Of a stretch of DNA of 64,000 nucleotides, positions 9,026 to 18,667 are shown in pieces. A program made the translations under genes and the position numbers. Source of the DNA: Nitrosarchaeum sp. (GTDB taxonomy: Archaea > Thermoproteota > Nitrososphaeria > Nitrososphaerales > Nitrosopumilaceae); assembly GCF_025699065.1 (NCBI RefSeq), contig NZ_JAILWF010000002.1, positions 62,001-126,000 on the forward strand, read 5' to 3'. Each line of letters starts with the position of its first letter. Within the stretch, counting starts at the first letter, position 1. The notes beneath the pieces are model-generated. The model searched no databases, was not told the DNA's origin, and was given only the letters and a program-made list of their open reading frames with translations.

Positions 9026-10174
9026 CTATTTTGTGATTATCGCATATTTTTTTATGCAAATTAAAAATACTGCGTAAGAAGTTTGACCTAAAACATATGC
9101 TATAGCTATTCCTAAGACATCAAATTTTGTGCCTAAAATCATTATTGATAAAACAAGAACAAGAATTGATATGGCATATCCTATAATTATTGGCTTGCTG
9201 TTTTCTTGGCTCAAAAATGAAGAAATTAACATTGATGAAATAGTAGAAGGGATTACTGCTAAACTCAATATTGGAATCAATGTGACTGATTCTTGATATT
9301 GAGGAAATACATGTGGTATTACTAATGGTGCAACAAAAAATCCTAAAATTGCTAATATGAAAGACAATAAGATAGTATATAATTTAATTCTCTTTGTTGA
9401 ATTACCGGCAGCTTCTTCTGGAATTACAAAATTTGAAACAATTCCAGGTACTATAGAAAGCAAAGAAAGTACTTGTAATCCTAAATAATAATTTCCCAAA
9501 AGTGAAAATCCGAACATGGGACCAATTAAAATTTTATCAATATTCCCGTTTAATGCTCTTCCCAAATCTCTTAAGTATATATTCATTACAAAAACTATTT
9601 TTTCTTTTAGTAATGTAAAATTAATTCCATTTTCTTTAATTGTTTTAAAAAAATATTTTAACATAACTAAAAATGATAATGCGACTCCTAGAATAACACC
9701 TGTTTGATTTAAAATAAAAAATAATCCAATCGCTAAAACAAACTGAAGAATTTTTTGGATTAAAAAAAGTTTTGAATACTCACTATATGTTCTTCTACCT
9801 AATAATTCTGCAATAGTTAAATTATAAATTACACTTCCAATAACAAATATACCAATCTCAAGATTTTGTAAAAATACATAAAGAATAACTGCTGAGATTA
9901 TGCTTGTAATAAACGAAGTCACATAAATTGTACCTTGAATTTGAATCTTCTTTGCAGAGAAAATTACTATGGCTTGAGGACCACCAATTAAACAAACTGT
10001 GGCAACAATTCCTCCTATAGATAACAAATAACTTAATTCACCATATTTTTCGGTTTGTAACATCCCTGCAATAATAAACCATAAGCCTACTGAAATGACA
10101 CTACCAGCTATATTTGCTATCCCGATTTTAGAAATATTTTCTAATTTAGAGCTCCATTTCATACTAATAATCAA
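9026..10174 (-). CDS. Wzx-like polysaccharide flippase (MOP superfamily)
   Basis: A 382-residue protein made almost wholly of hydrophobic helices (about 10-12). The start resembles RfbX/Wzx flippases of the MOP superfamily: GIANIAGSVISVGLW, then EKYGELSYLLS. Those proteins move polyprenyl-linked oligosaccharides across the membrane. At 382 residues it is shorter than the common 420-480, so it may have one or two helices fewer, but the frame is intact. M5 is an alternative start. It lies 39 bp upstream of the GT-C gene on the same strand, consistent with a flip-and-transfer module. Confidence 0.82.
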   Translation of the reverse strand: MIISMKWSSKLENISKIGIANIAGSVISVGLWFIIAGMLQTEKYGELSYLLSIGGIVATVCLIGGPQAIVIFSAKKIQIQGTIYVTSFITSIISAVILYVFLQNLEIGIFVIGSVIYNLTIAELLGRRTYSEYSKLFLIQKILQFVLAIGLFFILNQTGVILGVALSFLVMLKYFFKTIKENGINFTLLKEKIVFVMNIYLRDLGRALNGNIDKILIGPMFGFSLLGNYYLGLQVLSLLSIVPGIVSNFVIPEEAAGNSTKRIKLYTILLSFILAILGFFVAPLVIPHVFPQYQESVTLIPILSLAVIPSTISSMLISSFLSQENSKPIIIGYAISILVLVLSIMILGTKFDVLGIAIAYVLGQTSYAVFLICIKKYAIITK

Positions 10175-10252
10175 AATAAAATATTAACTATAATCTATCT
10201 GTTTTTTCCCAAATGGTTACCTATTAATTAAATTGATTTATTCTTGAATTAA

Positions 10253-10978
10253 TTGAAAATCCCTGAATCATTAGCGCATATAATTCAAAAATCCGCAAAT
10301 AAATTTGGATATAAATTTGAACCATTCTATAACCCAAATTTAACAAACTTTGAATCTGATGTTTTATCCTCAGTAAAACCATATACTTTTACTCCCATTC
10401 ATGCCATTTTGAGTTTAATAGATTCTGTAAAATATATTGTAAAAAATGATGTGAGTGGTTGTTTTATTGAATGTGGTGTCTACAAAGGTGGTTCCATAAT
10501 GACTATGATAAAAACACTGAATGAACTCAAAATCAATGATCGTGAAATTTTTCTATTTGATACTTTTGAAGGTATGCCACCCCCAGGAAAATTTGATTAT
10601 AGACCAAAAACTGGTACTGTTCCAAATCTTGAAAATGATGAAACAATAGTATCATTAGATGAAGTCAAAAATAATGTTCTTAGCTTGGAATATGATGAAT
10701 CAAAAATCCATTTTATCAAAGGAAAAGTAGAAGACACTCTACCTAAAACAGAGCTTGGTTCTATTGCTTTATTGCGTCTTGATACTGATTGGTACGAATC
10801 TACAAAAATTGAGCTAGAATATCTCTATCCCAAACTTTCACAAAATGGAGTGATAATAATTGATGATTATGAATCGTATTTTGGAGCAAAAAAGGCCACT
10901 GATGAATATCTGAATGATAAATTATACTTACACCGGATTGTTCCATCTGGTGCAAGAATTGGAATTAAAACAAATTAA
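10253..10978 (+). CDS. TylF/MycF-family O-methyltransferase
   Basis: A 241-residue SAM-dependent methyltransferase of the macrocin O-methyltransferase family, which methylates sugar hydroxyls using Mg2+. Motif I is ECGVYKGG (residues 73-80), and DTFEGMPPP (103-111) is a family signature. The metal-binding residues are present: LDTDWYEST (176-184) and DDY (204-206). The start is a TTG at 10253. It converges with the next aminotransferase, overlapping by 4 bp. Unlike the related gene at 44.3 kb, it keeps every expected catalytic residue. Confidence 0.87.
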   Translation: MKIPESLAHIIQKSANKFGYKFEPFYNPNLTNFESDVLSSVKPYTFTPIHAILSLIDSVKYIVKNDVSGCFIECGVYKGGSIMTMIKTLNELKINDREIFLFDTFEGMPPPGKFDYRPKTGTVPNLENDETIVSLDEVKNNVLSLEYDESKIHFIKGKVEDTLPKTELGSIALLRLDTDWYESTKIELEYLYPKLSQNGVIIIDDYESYFGAKKATDEYLNDKLYLHRIVPSGARIGIKTN

Positions 10979-12165
10979 ATGGTTTTGTCTGCATACTTTT
11001 TAATACAATTGATCACAAAATCTAATTCTTCTTTTGTAATTTGTGGATATAATGGCAATGAAATGATTCTTTCATATAATAACTTGGAATTTCTTAATTC
11101 ATCATATGTTTTTCCAATTTTTTTAAATGCAGAAAATTTATGAACTGGTTTATAGTGTACTGATGTTCGAATTCCTTCTTTTAGTAACTTTCTAAATAAT
11201 TCATCTCTAGAAATTCCGTACTCATTTGTAATCTGAACTATATACAAATGATAAGAATCTACATTTCCTTTTGATAATTTAGAAATTTTAACTCCTTTTA
11301 TTTTATTTAGATTTAAATTATAATGAGTTACTGCCTTTTTTCTTAAATTATTCAATCTTTGAAGATTTTGTAATTGACTAATTCCTAATGCGGATCTTAT
11401 TTCATCTAATCTATAATTATATCCTGGGATTTTAACATCATATTCCCATGGCTTACCTTTATGGTATCTCTCCTCAAGTGTTTTGGTAATACCATGATTT
11501 CTTAATATCCGAATTGAATCAGCAATTTTTTTAGAGTTTGTAATAATCATACCACCTTCAACGGTTGTTATGTTCTTCGTTGGATAAAAGCTGAAACAGC
11601 CAGCACTTCCAAAATTTCCAACATGTTTATCTCTATACTTACTACCTATAGCATGAGCACAATCTTCAATTATAGTAAGATTAAATTTTTTTGCTATTTT
11701 TCTAATCTCAAACATATTACATGGTTTACCTGCTAAATGAACAGGAATGATCGCTCTAGTTTTTTTTGTAATATTTTTTAAAATAGAATCTGATGAAATA
11801 TTCATATCATCTTCTAAAACATCAGCAAATACTGGTGTAGCACCTAATAGCGATACTGCACTAGCTGTAGCAACAAATGTAAGATCAGGAATAATTACTT
11901 CATCATTGGGTTTTATACCAATTGATTTTAGTGCTAAATGTAATGCTGATGTACCATTCGATACACCTACTGCATATTTTGAACCAGTCATTAACGCAAA
12001 TCTTTTTTCAAATTCTCTAAGCACTGGTCCATCGGTAAGCAATGGAGATTTTAATGCCTTTTGAATTTCTTTTACATCCCTATCTGAAATATATGGTAAA
12101 AAAAATGGTACTTTGATTTTATTATTTTCAAAAGAATCTTTACTTTTTTTCATCAGGGAATCCAC
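10975..12165 (-). CDS. DegT/DnrJ/EryC1 PLP aminotransferase
   Basis: A 396-residue sugar aminotransferase, the second of three in the window. The PLP Lys is K197 in FSFYPTKNITTVEGG, the PLP-ring Asp is D168 in IIEDCAHAIGS, and the phosphate loop is SNGTSALHLA (residues 69-78). The FYPTKN form is common in ArnB/PseC/VioA-type enzymes that aminate 4-keto-6-deoxy sugars. Together with RmlA and RmlB it could make dTDP-4-amino-4,6-dideoxyglucose. It is separated by a single base from the upstream glycosyltransferase, so they are likely co-transcribed. Confidence 0.88.
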   Translation of the reverse strand: MDSLMKKSKDSFENNKIKVPFFLPYISDRDVKEIQKALKSPLLTDGPVLREFEKRFALMTGSKYAVGVSNGTSALHLALKSIGIKPNDEVIIPDLTFVATASAVSLLGATPVFADVLEDDMNISSDSILKNITKKTRAIIPVHLAGKPCNMFEIRKIAKKFNLTIIEDCAHAIGSKYRDKHVGNFGSAGCFSFYPTKNITTVEGGMIITNSKKIADSIRILRNHGITKTLEERYHKGKPWEYDVKIPGYNYRLDEIRSALGISQLQNLQRLNNLRKKAVTHYNLNLNKIKGVKISKLSKGNVDSYHLYIVQITNEYGISRDELFRKLLKEGIRTSVHYKPVHKFSAFKKIGKTYDELRNSKLLYERIISLPLYPQITKEELDFVINCIKKYADKTI

Positions 12166-12166
12166 A

Positions 12167-13363
12167 TCACTTCTGATTTTTTAACTGTATGGTTTTTTCA
12201 TAAATAGAAAGAATTTCGTTTGTCATACTTTCTAGATTTGCTTCTTTTATAATCATATTATAACCTGCTTCTCCTAATCTTTTACATTCATTTGGGTTTT
12301 CTAATAACTCTATGATTGATTTTGCTAACGCCTTTGGATCTGAAGCAGGAACTAAAATACAATTTTCATTATGTGTGATTGTAAATGGTATTCCGTGTGC
12401 AGTAGTACTTATTGTTGTTTTTCTGCATGCAAAACCTTCTAGTGGGGTTAAAGGAGATAACTCCCATTTTGACGGTAGTACAAGAAACTTACATTGATGA
12501 TATGCAGAGATTACATCTTCTCTTGGTGGTTTTTTTATAACCATGATCTTTTTCTCTAAATCCAATCTTTTGATCATTTTCTCCATTTCGGATTCAAATC
12601 CAAAATCCACCCCCATTATAACAAACCTAATTTCATTTAAAATTGGTTCATTTTTAATTAAGCTAATTGCTTCTAGTAATGTATCAATCCCTTTTACCTT
12701 ATGAAATCTTCCTAAAAATAAAATGAATTCTTTATCAATATAATATTTTTTAGAAAAATCAATTTTTGATTCTTGAAGATCATCAAAATCAATTCCATTT
12801 TTTACAATTAAGATTTTTGATGTGTCACAAAATCCTAAAAATATATTCTTTTCATATTCATTTGGAACAATTATGGTATCTGCTTGTTTTATAATATAAT
12901 TTATTAATGGTCTTTGCAAATTGATAAGAATTTTTTTTTGAATTGAAGAATTTTTCAAATCTGGATGTGTTGTTAATCCACCCTGATCAGAAATTACTAA
13001 AGGGATTCTTTTCTTTTTAGCAACTAATGCTGCAATTAAAGCTTGGAAGCTTCTAATTCCTATAATGTGAATTATATCAAATTCATCTTCCATCATTTGT
13101 TTATACATTCTAGGATTGACAAAAAATAGAAATTTTGAAAAAACTACATGAGTGCGTTTTATCCAAAAATTTCCAATTTTTTCTTTTCCAGGTAATTTTT
13201 TGTTAAATGTAGATGTGTTATTAGCAAAATCAAGATCAGTTGTGTATATTGTAACGTGGTTACCTATATTGGAAAGTTTTTTTGCAATATGTATTGATAA
13301 AAACATGATCCCTCCAAACTGAGTTGCAGGTAGAGAAGCAGGACATGCAATTGCGATTTTCAT
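12167..13363 (-). CDS. GT4-family glycosyltransferase
   Basis: A 398-residue GT-B retaining glycosyltransferase. The N-terminal domain begins IACPASLPATQFGGI. The C-terminal domain has VKNGIDFDDL, FLGRFHKVKGIDTLLEA and the E-x7-E region LSPLTPLEGFACRKT that binds the nucleotide-sugar. This is a complete group 1 (GT4) enzyme, cytosolic or at the membrane face. It is directly followed, with one base between, by the aminotransferase. It may add the amino sugar made by that neighbour, but this is only suggested by position. Confidence 0.87.
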   Translation of the reverse strand: MKIAIACPASLPATQFGGIMFLSIHIAKKLSNIGNHVTIYTTDLDFANNTSTFNKKLPGKEKIGNFWIKRTHVVFSKFLFFVNPRMYKQMMEDEFDIIHIIGIRSFQALIAALVAKKKRIPLVISDQGGLTTHPDLKNSSIQKKILINLQRPLINYIIKQADTIIVPNEYEKNIFLGFCDTSKILIVKNGIDFDDLQESKIDFSKKYYIDKEFILFLGRFHKVKGIDTLLEAISLIKNEPILNEIRFVIMGVDFGFESEMEKMIKRLDLEKKIMVIKKPPREDVISAYHQCKFLVLPSKWELSPLTPLEGFACRKTTISTTAHGIPFTITHNENCILVPASDPKALAKSIIELLENPNECKRLGEAGYNMIIKEANLESMTNEILSIYEKTIQLKNQK

Positions 13364-13420
13364 TATGTTCTTCCTATTTTTTACCTATAGTTAAAGTAAT
13401 TACTTTAAAATTTAAAATGG

Positions 13421-14197
13421 CTAATTATTTTTTGATGCATATAATATTCCCATATCTGGAGTGGTTGAATCCACTTTGATTTTAAAATTCTGTGATGCCA
13501 AAATCAATTTTATCTCCTCTAATTTTTCAGGAAATTTATTAAACATATGATATTCCATAACAATTTTATTGATTTTTTTGAAATATTCTAAAGGAAGATT
13601 CTTAAGAATTTCATATTCTGCTCCCTCGCAGTCCATTTTTAATAGATTACAGAATTGAATTTGATTTTCATCAAAAATATTTTTTAATGATGTGGATTCT
13701 ACTAATACACTATTTTGTGATTTTGTGTATATACTATGACCTGCATCATCATCATTTAAGAAAATTTGAATTTTTTTCTTTGAATCTAATACTGCACAAT
13801 TATATGCATTTACTTGTTTTAAACTGTTAATTTTGATATTTTCAATCAATAATTCAAAATTTGTTTTGACTGGTTCATATGCATAGATTTTACCCTCCTT
13901 ACAAAACTGTGATACATATAGTGTAAAAAGTCCTATATGAGCTCCAATGTCTATAACAACATCATTAGAATTTATTTTCAAATATTTCTTATCATATTCT
14001 TCAACTACCCAGACATTGATTAATGCCATTAAATCTGTTGAATGATTTCTAATCTTAATTTTAAAATCATTATGTGTTTTAAAAATTGTGAACTTATAAA
14101 AATTTAAATTAAAATATACAGGAATGATATTTATCCAGTTTTTGAATATTTTTCTTGATTTATTTAAAATAAAGATCTTCTCTTTAATTGTGAGCAA
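13421..14197 (-). CDS. FkbM-family methyltransferase
   Basis: A 258-residue class I methyltransferase of the FkbM type, usually an O-methyltransferase of sugars or polyketides. Motif I is DIGAHIGLFT (residues 83-92), followed by YAYEPVKTNFELL and LLKMDCEGAEYEIL, which are strong FkbM signatures. The N-terminal 60 residues are less conserved. It lies 57 bp upstream of the GT4 gene on the same strand and is divergent from the epimerase. It probably caps or decorates a sugar in the island's glycan. Confidence 0.87.
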   Translation of the reverse strand: MLTIKEKIFILNKSRKIFKNWINIIPVYFNLNFYKFTIFKTHNDFKIKIRNHSTDLMALINVWVVEEYDKKYLKINSNDVVIDIGAHIGLFTLYVSQFCKEGKIYAYEPVKTNFELLIENIKINSLKQVNAYNCAVLDSKKKIQIFLNDDDAGHSIYTKSQNSVLVESTSLKNIFDENQIQFCNLLKMDCEGAEYEILKNLPLEYFKKINKIVMEYHMFNKFPEKLEEIKLILASQNFKIKVDSTTPDMGILYASKNN

Positions 14198-14256
14198 TTA
14201 CAAATTGAATTAATTAGATATTAATAAATTAGAAGAATTTATTCTAAGATTATAAA

Positions 14257-15198
14257 GTGAATTCAATGAAAATTTTGATTACAGGTGGAGCTGGATTTGT
14301 GGGAAGTCATCTAGTTGAGCATCTATTATCCAAAAACCATGAAATTACAGTAATTACCAGAAGCCATACACATAATTTACATAAAATTCGTAGAGACATA
14401 ACAATTGAGAAAATAAATGTAACAAATTTCTTGAAGCTGGAACATTCCATAATTAAAAATAAACCTGAATTAATCATACATTTAGCTGGAAATACATCTC
14501 ATTCTAAATCATTTGAAAATCCTTTTGATGATCTTTCTTCTAATGTAAGATCTACTCTTAATATTTTAGAAATAATACGACATTCACTTCATGATTGTAA
14601 ATTTATTTTAGGTAGTACTTTTGTTGTAATTGGAAAGCCATCACATATCCCTGTGGATGAAAAAACCCCTTGTAATCCAACTACATTGTATGGTGTTAAT
14701 AGATTATCCAGCGAATATTACACTACTATTTATCATAACCTTTACAATATTGATTCGAAAATTTTTAGAATTACAAACTCATTTGGGCCACGTGAACAAA
14801 TTATTCCAAATAAAAATGCCATAAATTATTTAATTTACAAAGCATACAAAGGAGAAGATATTACTATATACAATAAAGGTAAATTTTTTCGAGATCTTGT
14901 ATACATATCAGATGTGATTAATGGAATAGAAAAAATTATTCAAAAAGGAAAGTCAGGTGAATTATACTGGATTTCTTCTGGTAAGAAGACATGGTTTTAT
15001 CAGCTAGGACAGTGGTTAGAAGAATTAACACATTCAAAAATTTCTTATGTTCCTGCTCCTACTTACACAAAAAAAGTTGATGTTGGAAACTTTGTTGTTA
15101 ATAATTCTAAACTACGCTCTTTAGGATGGAAACCATCAATTTCTGTAAAAGAAGGTATTCAAAACACTCTAGATTATTTCAAAGACATAAAATTATAG
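14257..15198 (+). CDS. NAD-dependent sugar epimerase/dehydratase, YxxxR variant
   Basis: An extended SDR of 310-313 residues with NAD-binding GGAGFVGSH and LAGNTSHSKSFENP. Its active site is odd: the usual Y-x-x-x-K reads LYGVNRLSSE, so the catalytic Lys is replaced by Arg. STFVVIG supplies a Thr. Other family features are kept (GPREQIIP, RDLVYISDV, GWKPSISVKEGI). It may still bind a nucleotide-sugar, but its chemistry may differ. The ATG at 14266 is a better start than the GTG at 14257. It converges with the deacetylase, overlapping by 6 bp. Confidence 0.8.
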   Translation: MNSMKILITGGAGFVGSHLVEHLLSKNHEITVITRSHTHNLHKIRRDITIEKINVTNFLKLEHSIIKNKPELIIHLAGNTSHSKSFENPFDDLSSNVRSTLNILEIIRHSLHDCKFILGSTFVVIGKPSHIPVDEKTPCNPTTLYGVNRLSSEYYTTIYHNLYNIDSKIFRITNSFGPREQIIPNKNAINYLIYKAYKGEDITIYNKGKFFRDLVYISDVINGIEKIIQKGKSGELYWISSGKKTWFYQLGQWLEELTHSKISYVPAPTYTKKVDVGNFVVNNSKLRSLGWKPSISVKEGIQNTLDYFKDIKL

Positions 15199-16020
15199 TG
15201 ATTTTTGGTATTTTTCAAATGAAGTAAATTCAAAGTTTTGAAGAATTTCATTCATTCTGTCAAATGTTTTCCTAATATTATGAAATGTTATAAAATGATC
15301 TTTTTTTGGCAAGGATATATCTGGCATTAATTCTGGAGTTAGCTCCCATGAATGTACATAATACGTTGCAGGAACATTGTTGCTTTCATATCTTTTAATC
15401 GTATCTTTAGAAACTTTCATTGGTAATGTTCTTAAATAAAATCCCCCACACGAAGGGATTTTTTTTCCTAAGATATTAGTTACAGCTAGTGGATATTCTA
15501 TAATCTTTGCACTTGGATTATTCTTTTCAATAATCTCACTAGATATTCTATATGGTTCTTTTTGTGCATTAGTAATTCCATACATAGAAGTTTTTGCAGG
15601 CACAATACTACTATCATATTCATAATCGTTTTTCTCTAGGACATTAATTGCCCATGATGTCGAATAATTTAGTGAAAAGCTAGGAGCTCGAAATCCTTTG
15701 GATCTTTTTCCGGTAAGTTTTGCAAATTTTTCAATTTCAATATTAAATTTTTCTTCATTACTTTCTGTTAAACTATCATGATACATTGAATGAAATGCAA
15801 TTTCATGATCATTTTTTAAAATTTTATCTAATATCTCTGGTCTAAATTCAATTAATTCACCAACCACAAAAAAAGTTGCAATAGTGTCAGTTTTTCTTAA
15901 TAACTCTAGAATTTTATCAATTCCATCAATTATTCTTGGAATTTTTTTTTCATTTGTAAGATGTTTTTTTATTAAATGAGGATGAAACCAGTCTTCAAAA
16001 TCAATGCCGATAATGTTCAT
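15193..16020 (-). CDS. NodB-fold polysaccharide deacetylase
   Basis: A 275-residue protein of the carbohydrate esterase 4 (NodB) fold. It starts IIGIDFEDWFHPH, typical of the DUF3473-linked exopolysaccharide deacetylases. Likely metal ligands are the Asp in that motif (D7) and H77/H81 in FHSMYHDS. RAPSFSLN (about residue 136) and the late SCGGFYLRTLP and YYVHSWELTPE motifs are also family marks. No signal peptide is seen, so it may act inside the cell on a lipid-linked sugar. It is 28 bp downstream of the acyltransferase gene. Confidence 0.87.
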   Translation of the reverse strand: MNIIGIDFEDWFHPHLIKKHLTNEKKIPRIIDGIDKILELLRKTDTIATFFVVGELIEFRPEILDKILKNDHEIAFHSMYHDSLTESNEEKFNIEIEKFAKLTGKRSKGFRAPSFSLNYSTSWAINVLEKNDYEYDSSIVPAKTSMYGITNAQKEPYRISSEIIEKNNPSAKIIEYPLAVTNILGKKIPSCGGFYLRTLPMKVSKDTIKRYESNNVPATYYVHSWELTPELMPDISLPKKDHFITFHNIRKTFDRMNEILQNFEFTSFEKYQKSL

Positions 16021-16048
16021 TTCTTCTCGATATGGTTAGTTTGATATA

Positions 16049-16576
16049 TTATTCAATCTTTTTTACTATTCTTGCAGGATTACCCATCACTACACATGAA
16101 TCAGGAACGTCTTCAAAAACAGCACAGTTTATTGATACAATAGAATTTTTCCCTATTGTAATACCTGCAGTAATTACTGAACCAGGATTAATTACTGCAC
16201 CGTCCTTGATGACGACTTTTCCAATTTTTCTTGGATATTTTTCTTGTTTTAAAAATAAATTGGCTGTAGGATTAACATGAGCAAAAATCATTACATTTGA
16301 ACCTATGGTAACATTATTTCCGATCTCAACCAAACTAGGATATACTAGATCAATTAGGACATATGGAGAAATATGACAATTTTCACCTATCTTAACTCCT
16401 CGTGATCTTTGCATACTTATTACAAAATTTGATCTCGGTGAGGAATATGCTAATTTATGGTAAATCCACGATTTCAACATTTTTAATTTGAAATTTAGTT
16501 TACCTGAATTTCCAGATAATCCATAATATTTTAGTAATTCTTCTTCATTTTTTTTGAAAATATTGTGATCATTCAA
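16049..16576 (-). CDS. Hexapeptide-repeat acyltransferase (WbbJ/LacA type)
   Basis: A 175-residue protein with a C-terminal left-handed beta-helix from about residue 55 to 165. Hexapeptide turns are visible in GVKIGENCHISPYVLID, NNVTIGSNVMIFAH and GAVINPGSVITAGITIG, and it ends with the usual VVMGNPARIVKKI. The AHVN segment may carry the catalytic His. It is an acyl-CoA or acyl-carrier-dependent O/N-acyltransferase. It lies beside the FkbH/ACP operon (divergent, 94 bp between starts), which makes it a candidate to use the acyl-ACP made there. That link is my inference. Confidence 0.83.
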   Translation of the reverse strand: MNDHNIFKKNEEELLKYYGLSGNSGKLNFKLKMLKSWIYHKLAYSSPRSNFVISMQRSRGVKIGENCHISPYVLIDLVYPSLVEIGNNVTIGSNVMIFAHVNPTANLFLKQEKYPRKIGKVVIKDGAVINPGSVITAGITIGKNSIVSINCAVFEDVPDSCVVMGNPARIVKKIE

Positions 16577-16670
16577 TATGTACCTATCAAATCCAATTAA
16601 TCTTTAAAGCTTATGCAAAAATATTCAAGAAATATCTAAATTAGTATGAAACATTTATTGTGTTATCCTC

Positions 16671-18431
16671 TTGAATCATATAATGGAAAAAGCATTATCT
16701 GAATATATGCTGATAGCAGAAAAACTGGAACCTAAAGATCATTCTAAAAATATTAAACTTGCTTTTCTGTCGAGTTTCACAATTAATGGTTTAGCTGAAG
16801 TAGTAAAAACCAAGTGTCATTACAAAAAAGTATTTTGTAATACATACGTTGGATCGTATAATCAATATAATCAAGAGATATTAAATAATAAAAGTAATTT
16901 GTATAAGTTTAATCCAGAATTAACATTTCTTATTTTAGATGTACGTTCTATTTTTGATGAATTATATTATTTTCCTCATCGTTTTTCTCTTGAACAAAAA
17001 AATAATTTTATTTCAAATAAAGTTAATGAACTTATAAATTTAGTCACATATTTTAAAACCAATTCAAATTCAAAATTAATTTTATCAAATCTTCCACTAA
17101 TGTCTCAAAATTCTCATATTATATCAGAATCAAAAACTGAGTTTAATAACAATCAAATGATATTACAATTTAATAAATTACTAGAAGATAAAATACGTAA
17201 TCTAGAATCTGTTTTTATTTTTAATATGAATGACTTTGTAATTAAATATGGTGAAGAGAATGTCTTTAATTATCAAAACTATTTTTTTGGCGATATAAAA
17301 ATTGCATTAAATTTTATTCCACATCTTGGAAATATGTTGATGTCATTTATTATAGCATTTTTAGGGATTTCAAAAAAGTGTATCGTTTTAGATCTAGATG
17401 ATACTTTATGGGGAGGAATAGTTGGAGAAGATGGATTTGATGGAATTAGTTTAGGACCTCAACCACCTGGAAATTCTTTTGTGGAATTTCAAAAATACCT
17501 AAAGGCTATGAGTGAAAGAGGAATAATTCTTTCCATAAACAGTAGAAATAATGTACACGATGCTCTAAATGTTATCAGAAATCATCCGTATATGATTCTA
17601 AAAGAAGAAGATTTTTCATGTATTGTAATCAATTGGGGTGATAAAGTTGAAAACTTGCGTGAAATTTCTAAAAAACTGAATATTGGGCTTGACAGTATGG
17701 TATTTTTTGATGATGATCCAGTTAATAGAGAATATGTTAGAAATCGACTTCCAGATGTACAAGTCCCAGAAATGCCGTCAGATCCATCTGACTATTGTAG
17801 AGTATTGTTAGACATGAATGAGTTTAGTTCCTACGAAATAACTGAAGAAGATCTTAAGCGTAAAGAAATGTATTCACAACAACAAAAAAGAATTGAACTA
17901 CAACAAAATAGTTCGAATCTTGATGATTTTCTTAATACCTTAAATCTACATGTAATTCTAAAGAATGCAGACAGTTATTCAATTCCAAGAATCTCACAAC
18001 TAACATTAAAAACTAATCAATTCAATTTAACTACTAAAAGATATCAAAAATCGGAAATTGACGCATTCAGTAAATCTCAAAATATGCTAGTGGGATCTGC
18101 TCAAGTATTAGATAAATTTGGTGATAGTGGAATTACTGGCGTGTATATAATAAAAAAGACTAACTCAAAGGAATGGGAGATTGATTCATTTCTTCTTAGT
18201 TGTAGAGTAATGGGCAGAGAAATTGAAAAAGTTATGATGGAACATATAATAAATTTAGCACGAAAAAATAATGTGGAAATTCTAAAAGCAAAATTCATTC
18301 CAACAGAAAAAAATGAACCAATTAAATCTTTTCTACCAGCATGTGGTTTTATAAAATCTGGTGATTCTTGGGTTTATGATATTAAGCAACCATTTACTTC
18401 TCCTACTTTTGTTAAAAAGGAGATAAAATAA
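16671..18431 (+). CDS. FkbH-like HAD-IIIC protein with GNAT-like C-terminus
   Basis: A 586-residue protein in three parts: an N-terminal SGNH-like region (about 25-225), a HAD-IIIC domain (about 235-380) and a GNAT-like domain (about 415-575). The HAD nucleophile motif is DLDDTLWGG (residues 241-249); Lys (K325) and FDDDP (346-350) complete the site. FkbH enzymes take glycerate from 1,3-bisphosphoglycerate onto an acyl carrier protein; related ones sit in sugar-modification clusters. Its stop overlaps the start of an ACP gene by one base. ATG 16683 is an alternative start to TTG 16671. The family is clear; the acyl group carried is unknown. Confidence 0.88.
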   Translation: MNHIMEKALSEYMLIAEKLEPKDHSKNIKLAFLSSFTINGLAEVVKTKCHYKKVFCNTYVGSYNQYNQEILNNKSNLYKFNPELTFLILDVRSIFDELYYFPHRFSLEQKNNFISNKVNELINLVTYFKTNSNSKLILSNLPLMSQNSHIISESKTEFNNNQMILQFNKLLEDKIRNLESVFIFNMNDFVIKYGEENVFNYQNYFFGDIKIALNFIPHLGNMLMSFIIAFLGISKKCIVLDLDDTLWGGIVGEDGFDGISLGPQPPGNSFVEFQKYLKAMSERGIILSINSRNNVHDALNVIRNHPYMILKEEDFSCIVINWGDKVENLREISKKLNIGLDSMVFFDDDPVNREYVRNRLPDVQVPEMPSDPSDYCRVLLDMNEFSSYEITEEDLKRKEMYSQQQKRIELQQNSSNLDDFLNTLNLHVILKNADSYSIPRISQLTLKTNQFNLTTKRYQKSEIDAFSKSQNMLVGSAQVLDKFGDSGITGVYIIKKTNSKEWEIDSFLLSCRVMGREIEKVMMEHIINLARKNNVEILKAKFIPTEKNEPIKSFLPACGFIKSGDSWVYDIKQPFTSPTFVKKEIK

Positions 18432-18667
18432 TGTCCGAAAAGCTTTATTCGTTAATTTCAAAAATTCTAGGAATTCCTATACAACAAATTAATGATGATT
18501 CTGGTCCTGGAAATCTTTCTTCATGGACTTCATTCAAAAGCTATGTTTTACTTTATGAACTAGAAAGCACATTTGATGTAAAATTCAGTATTGATGAGAT
18601 AATGGATGTGAAAAATGTATCTGATATAAAACGACATTTGAAAAATCACGGAAAATCATTTGACTAA
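18431..18667 (+). CDS. Acyl carrier protein
   Basis: A 78-residue four-helix acyl carrier protein. It aligns without gaps to the classic ACP helix II: TSFKSYVLLYELESTFD here against DSLDTVELVMALEEEFD in E. coli ACP. That places the 4'-phosphopantetheine attachment at Ser34. The second acidic helix (SIDEIMDVKNVSDIKRHL) is also typical. Its ATG overlaps the FkbH stop by one base, and its 3' end overlaps the MaoC gene by 8 bp. It would carry an acyl chain made or loaded by its operon partners. Such proteins are rare in archaea. Confidence 0.85.
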   Translation: MSEKLYSLISKILGIPIQQINDDSGPGNLSSWTSFKSYVLLYELESTFDVKFSIDEIMDVKNVSDIKRHLKNHGKSFD

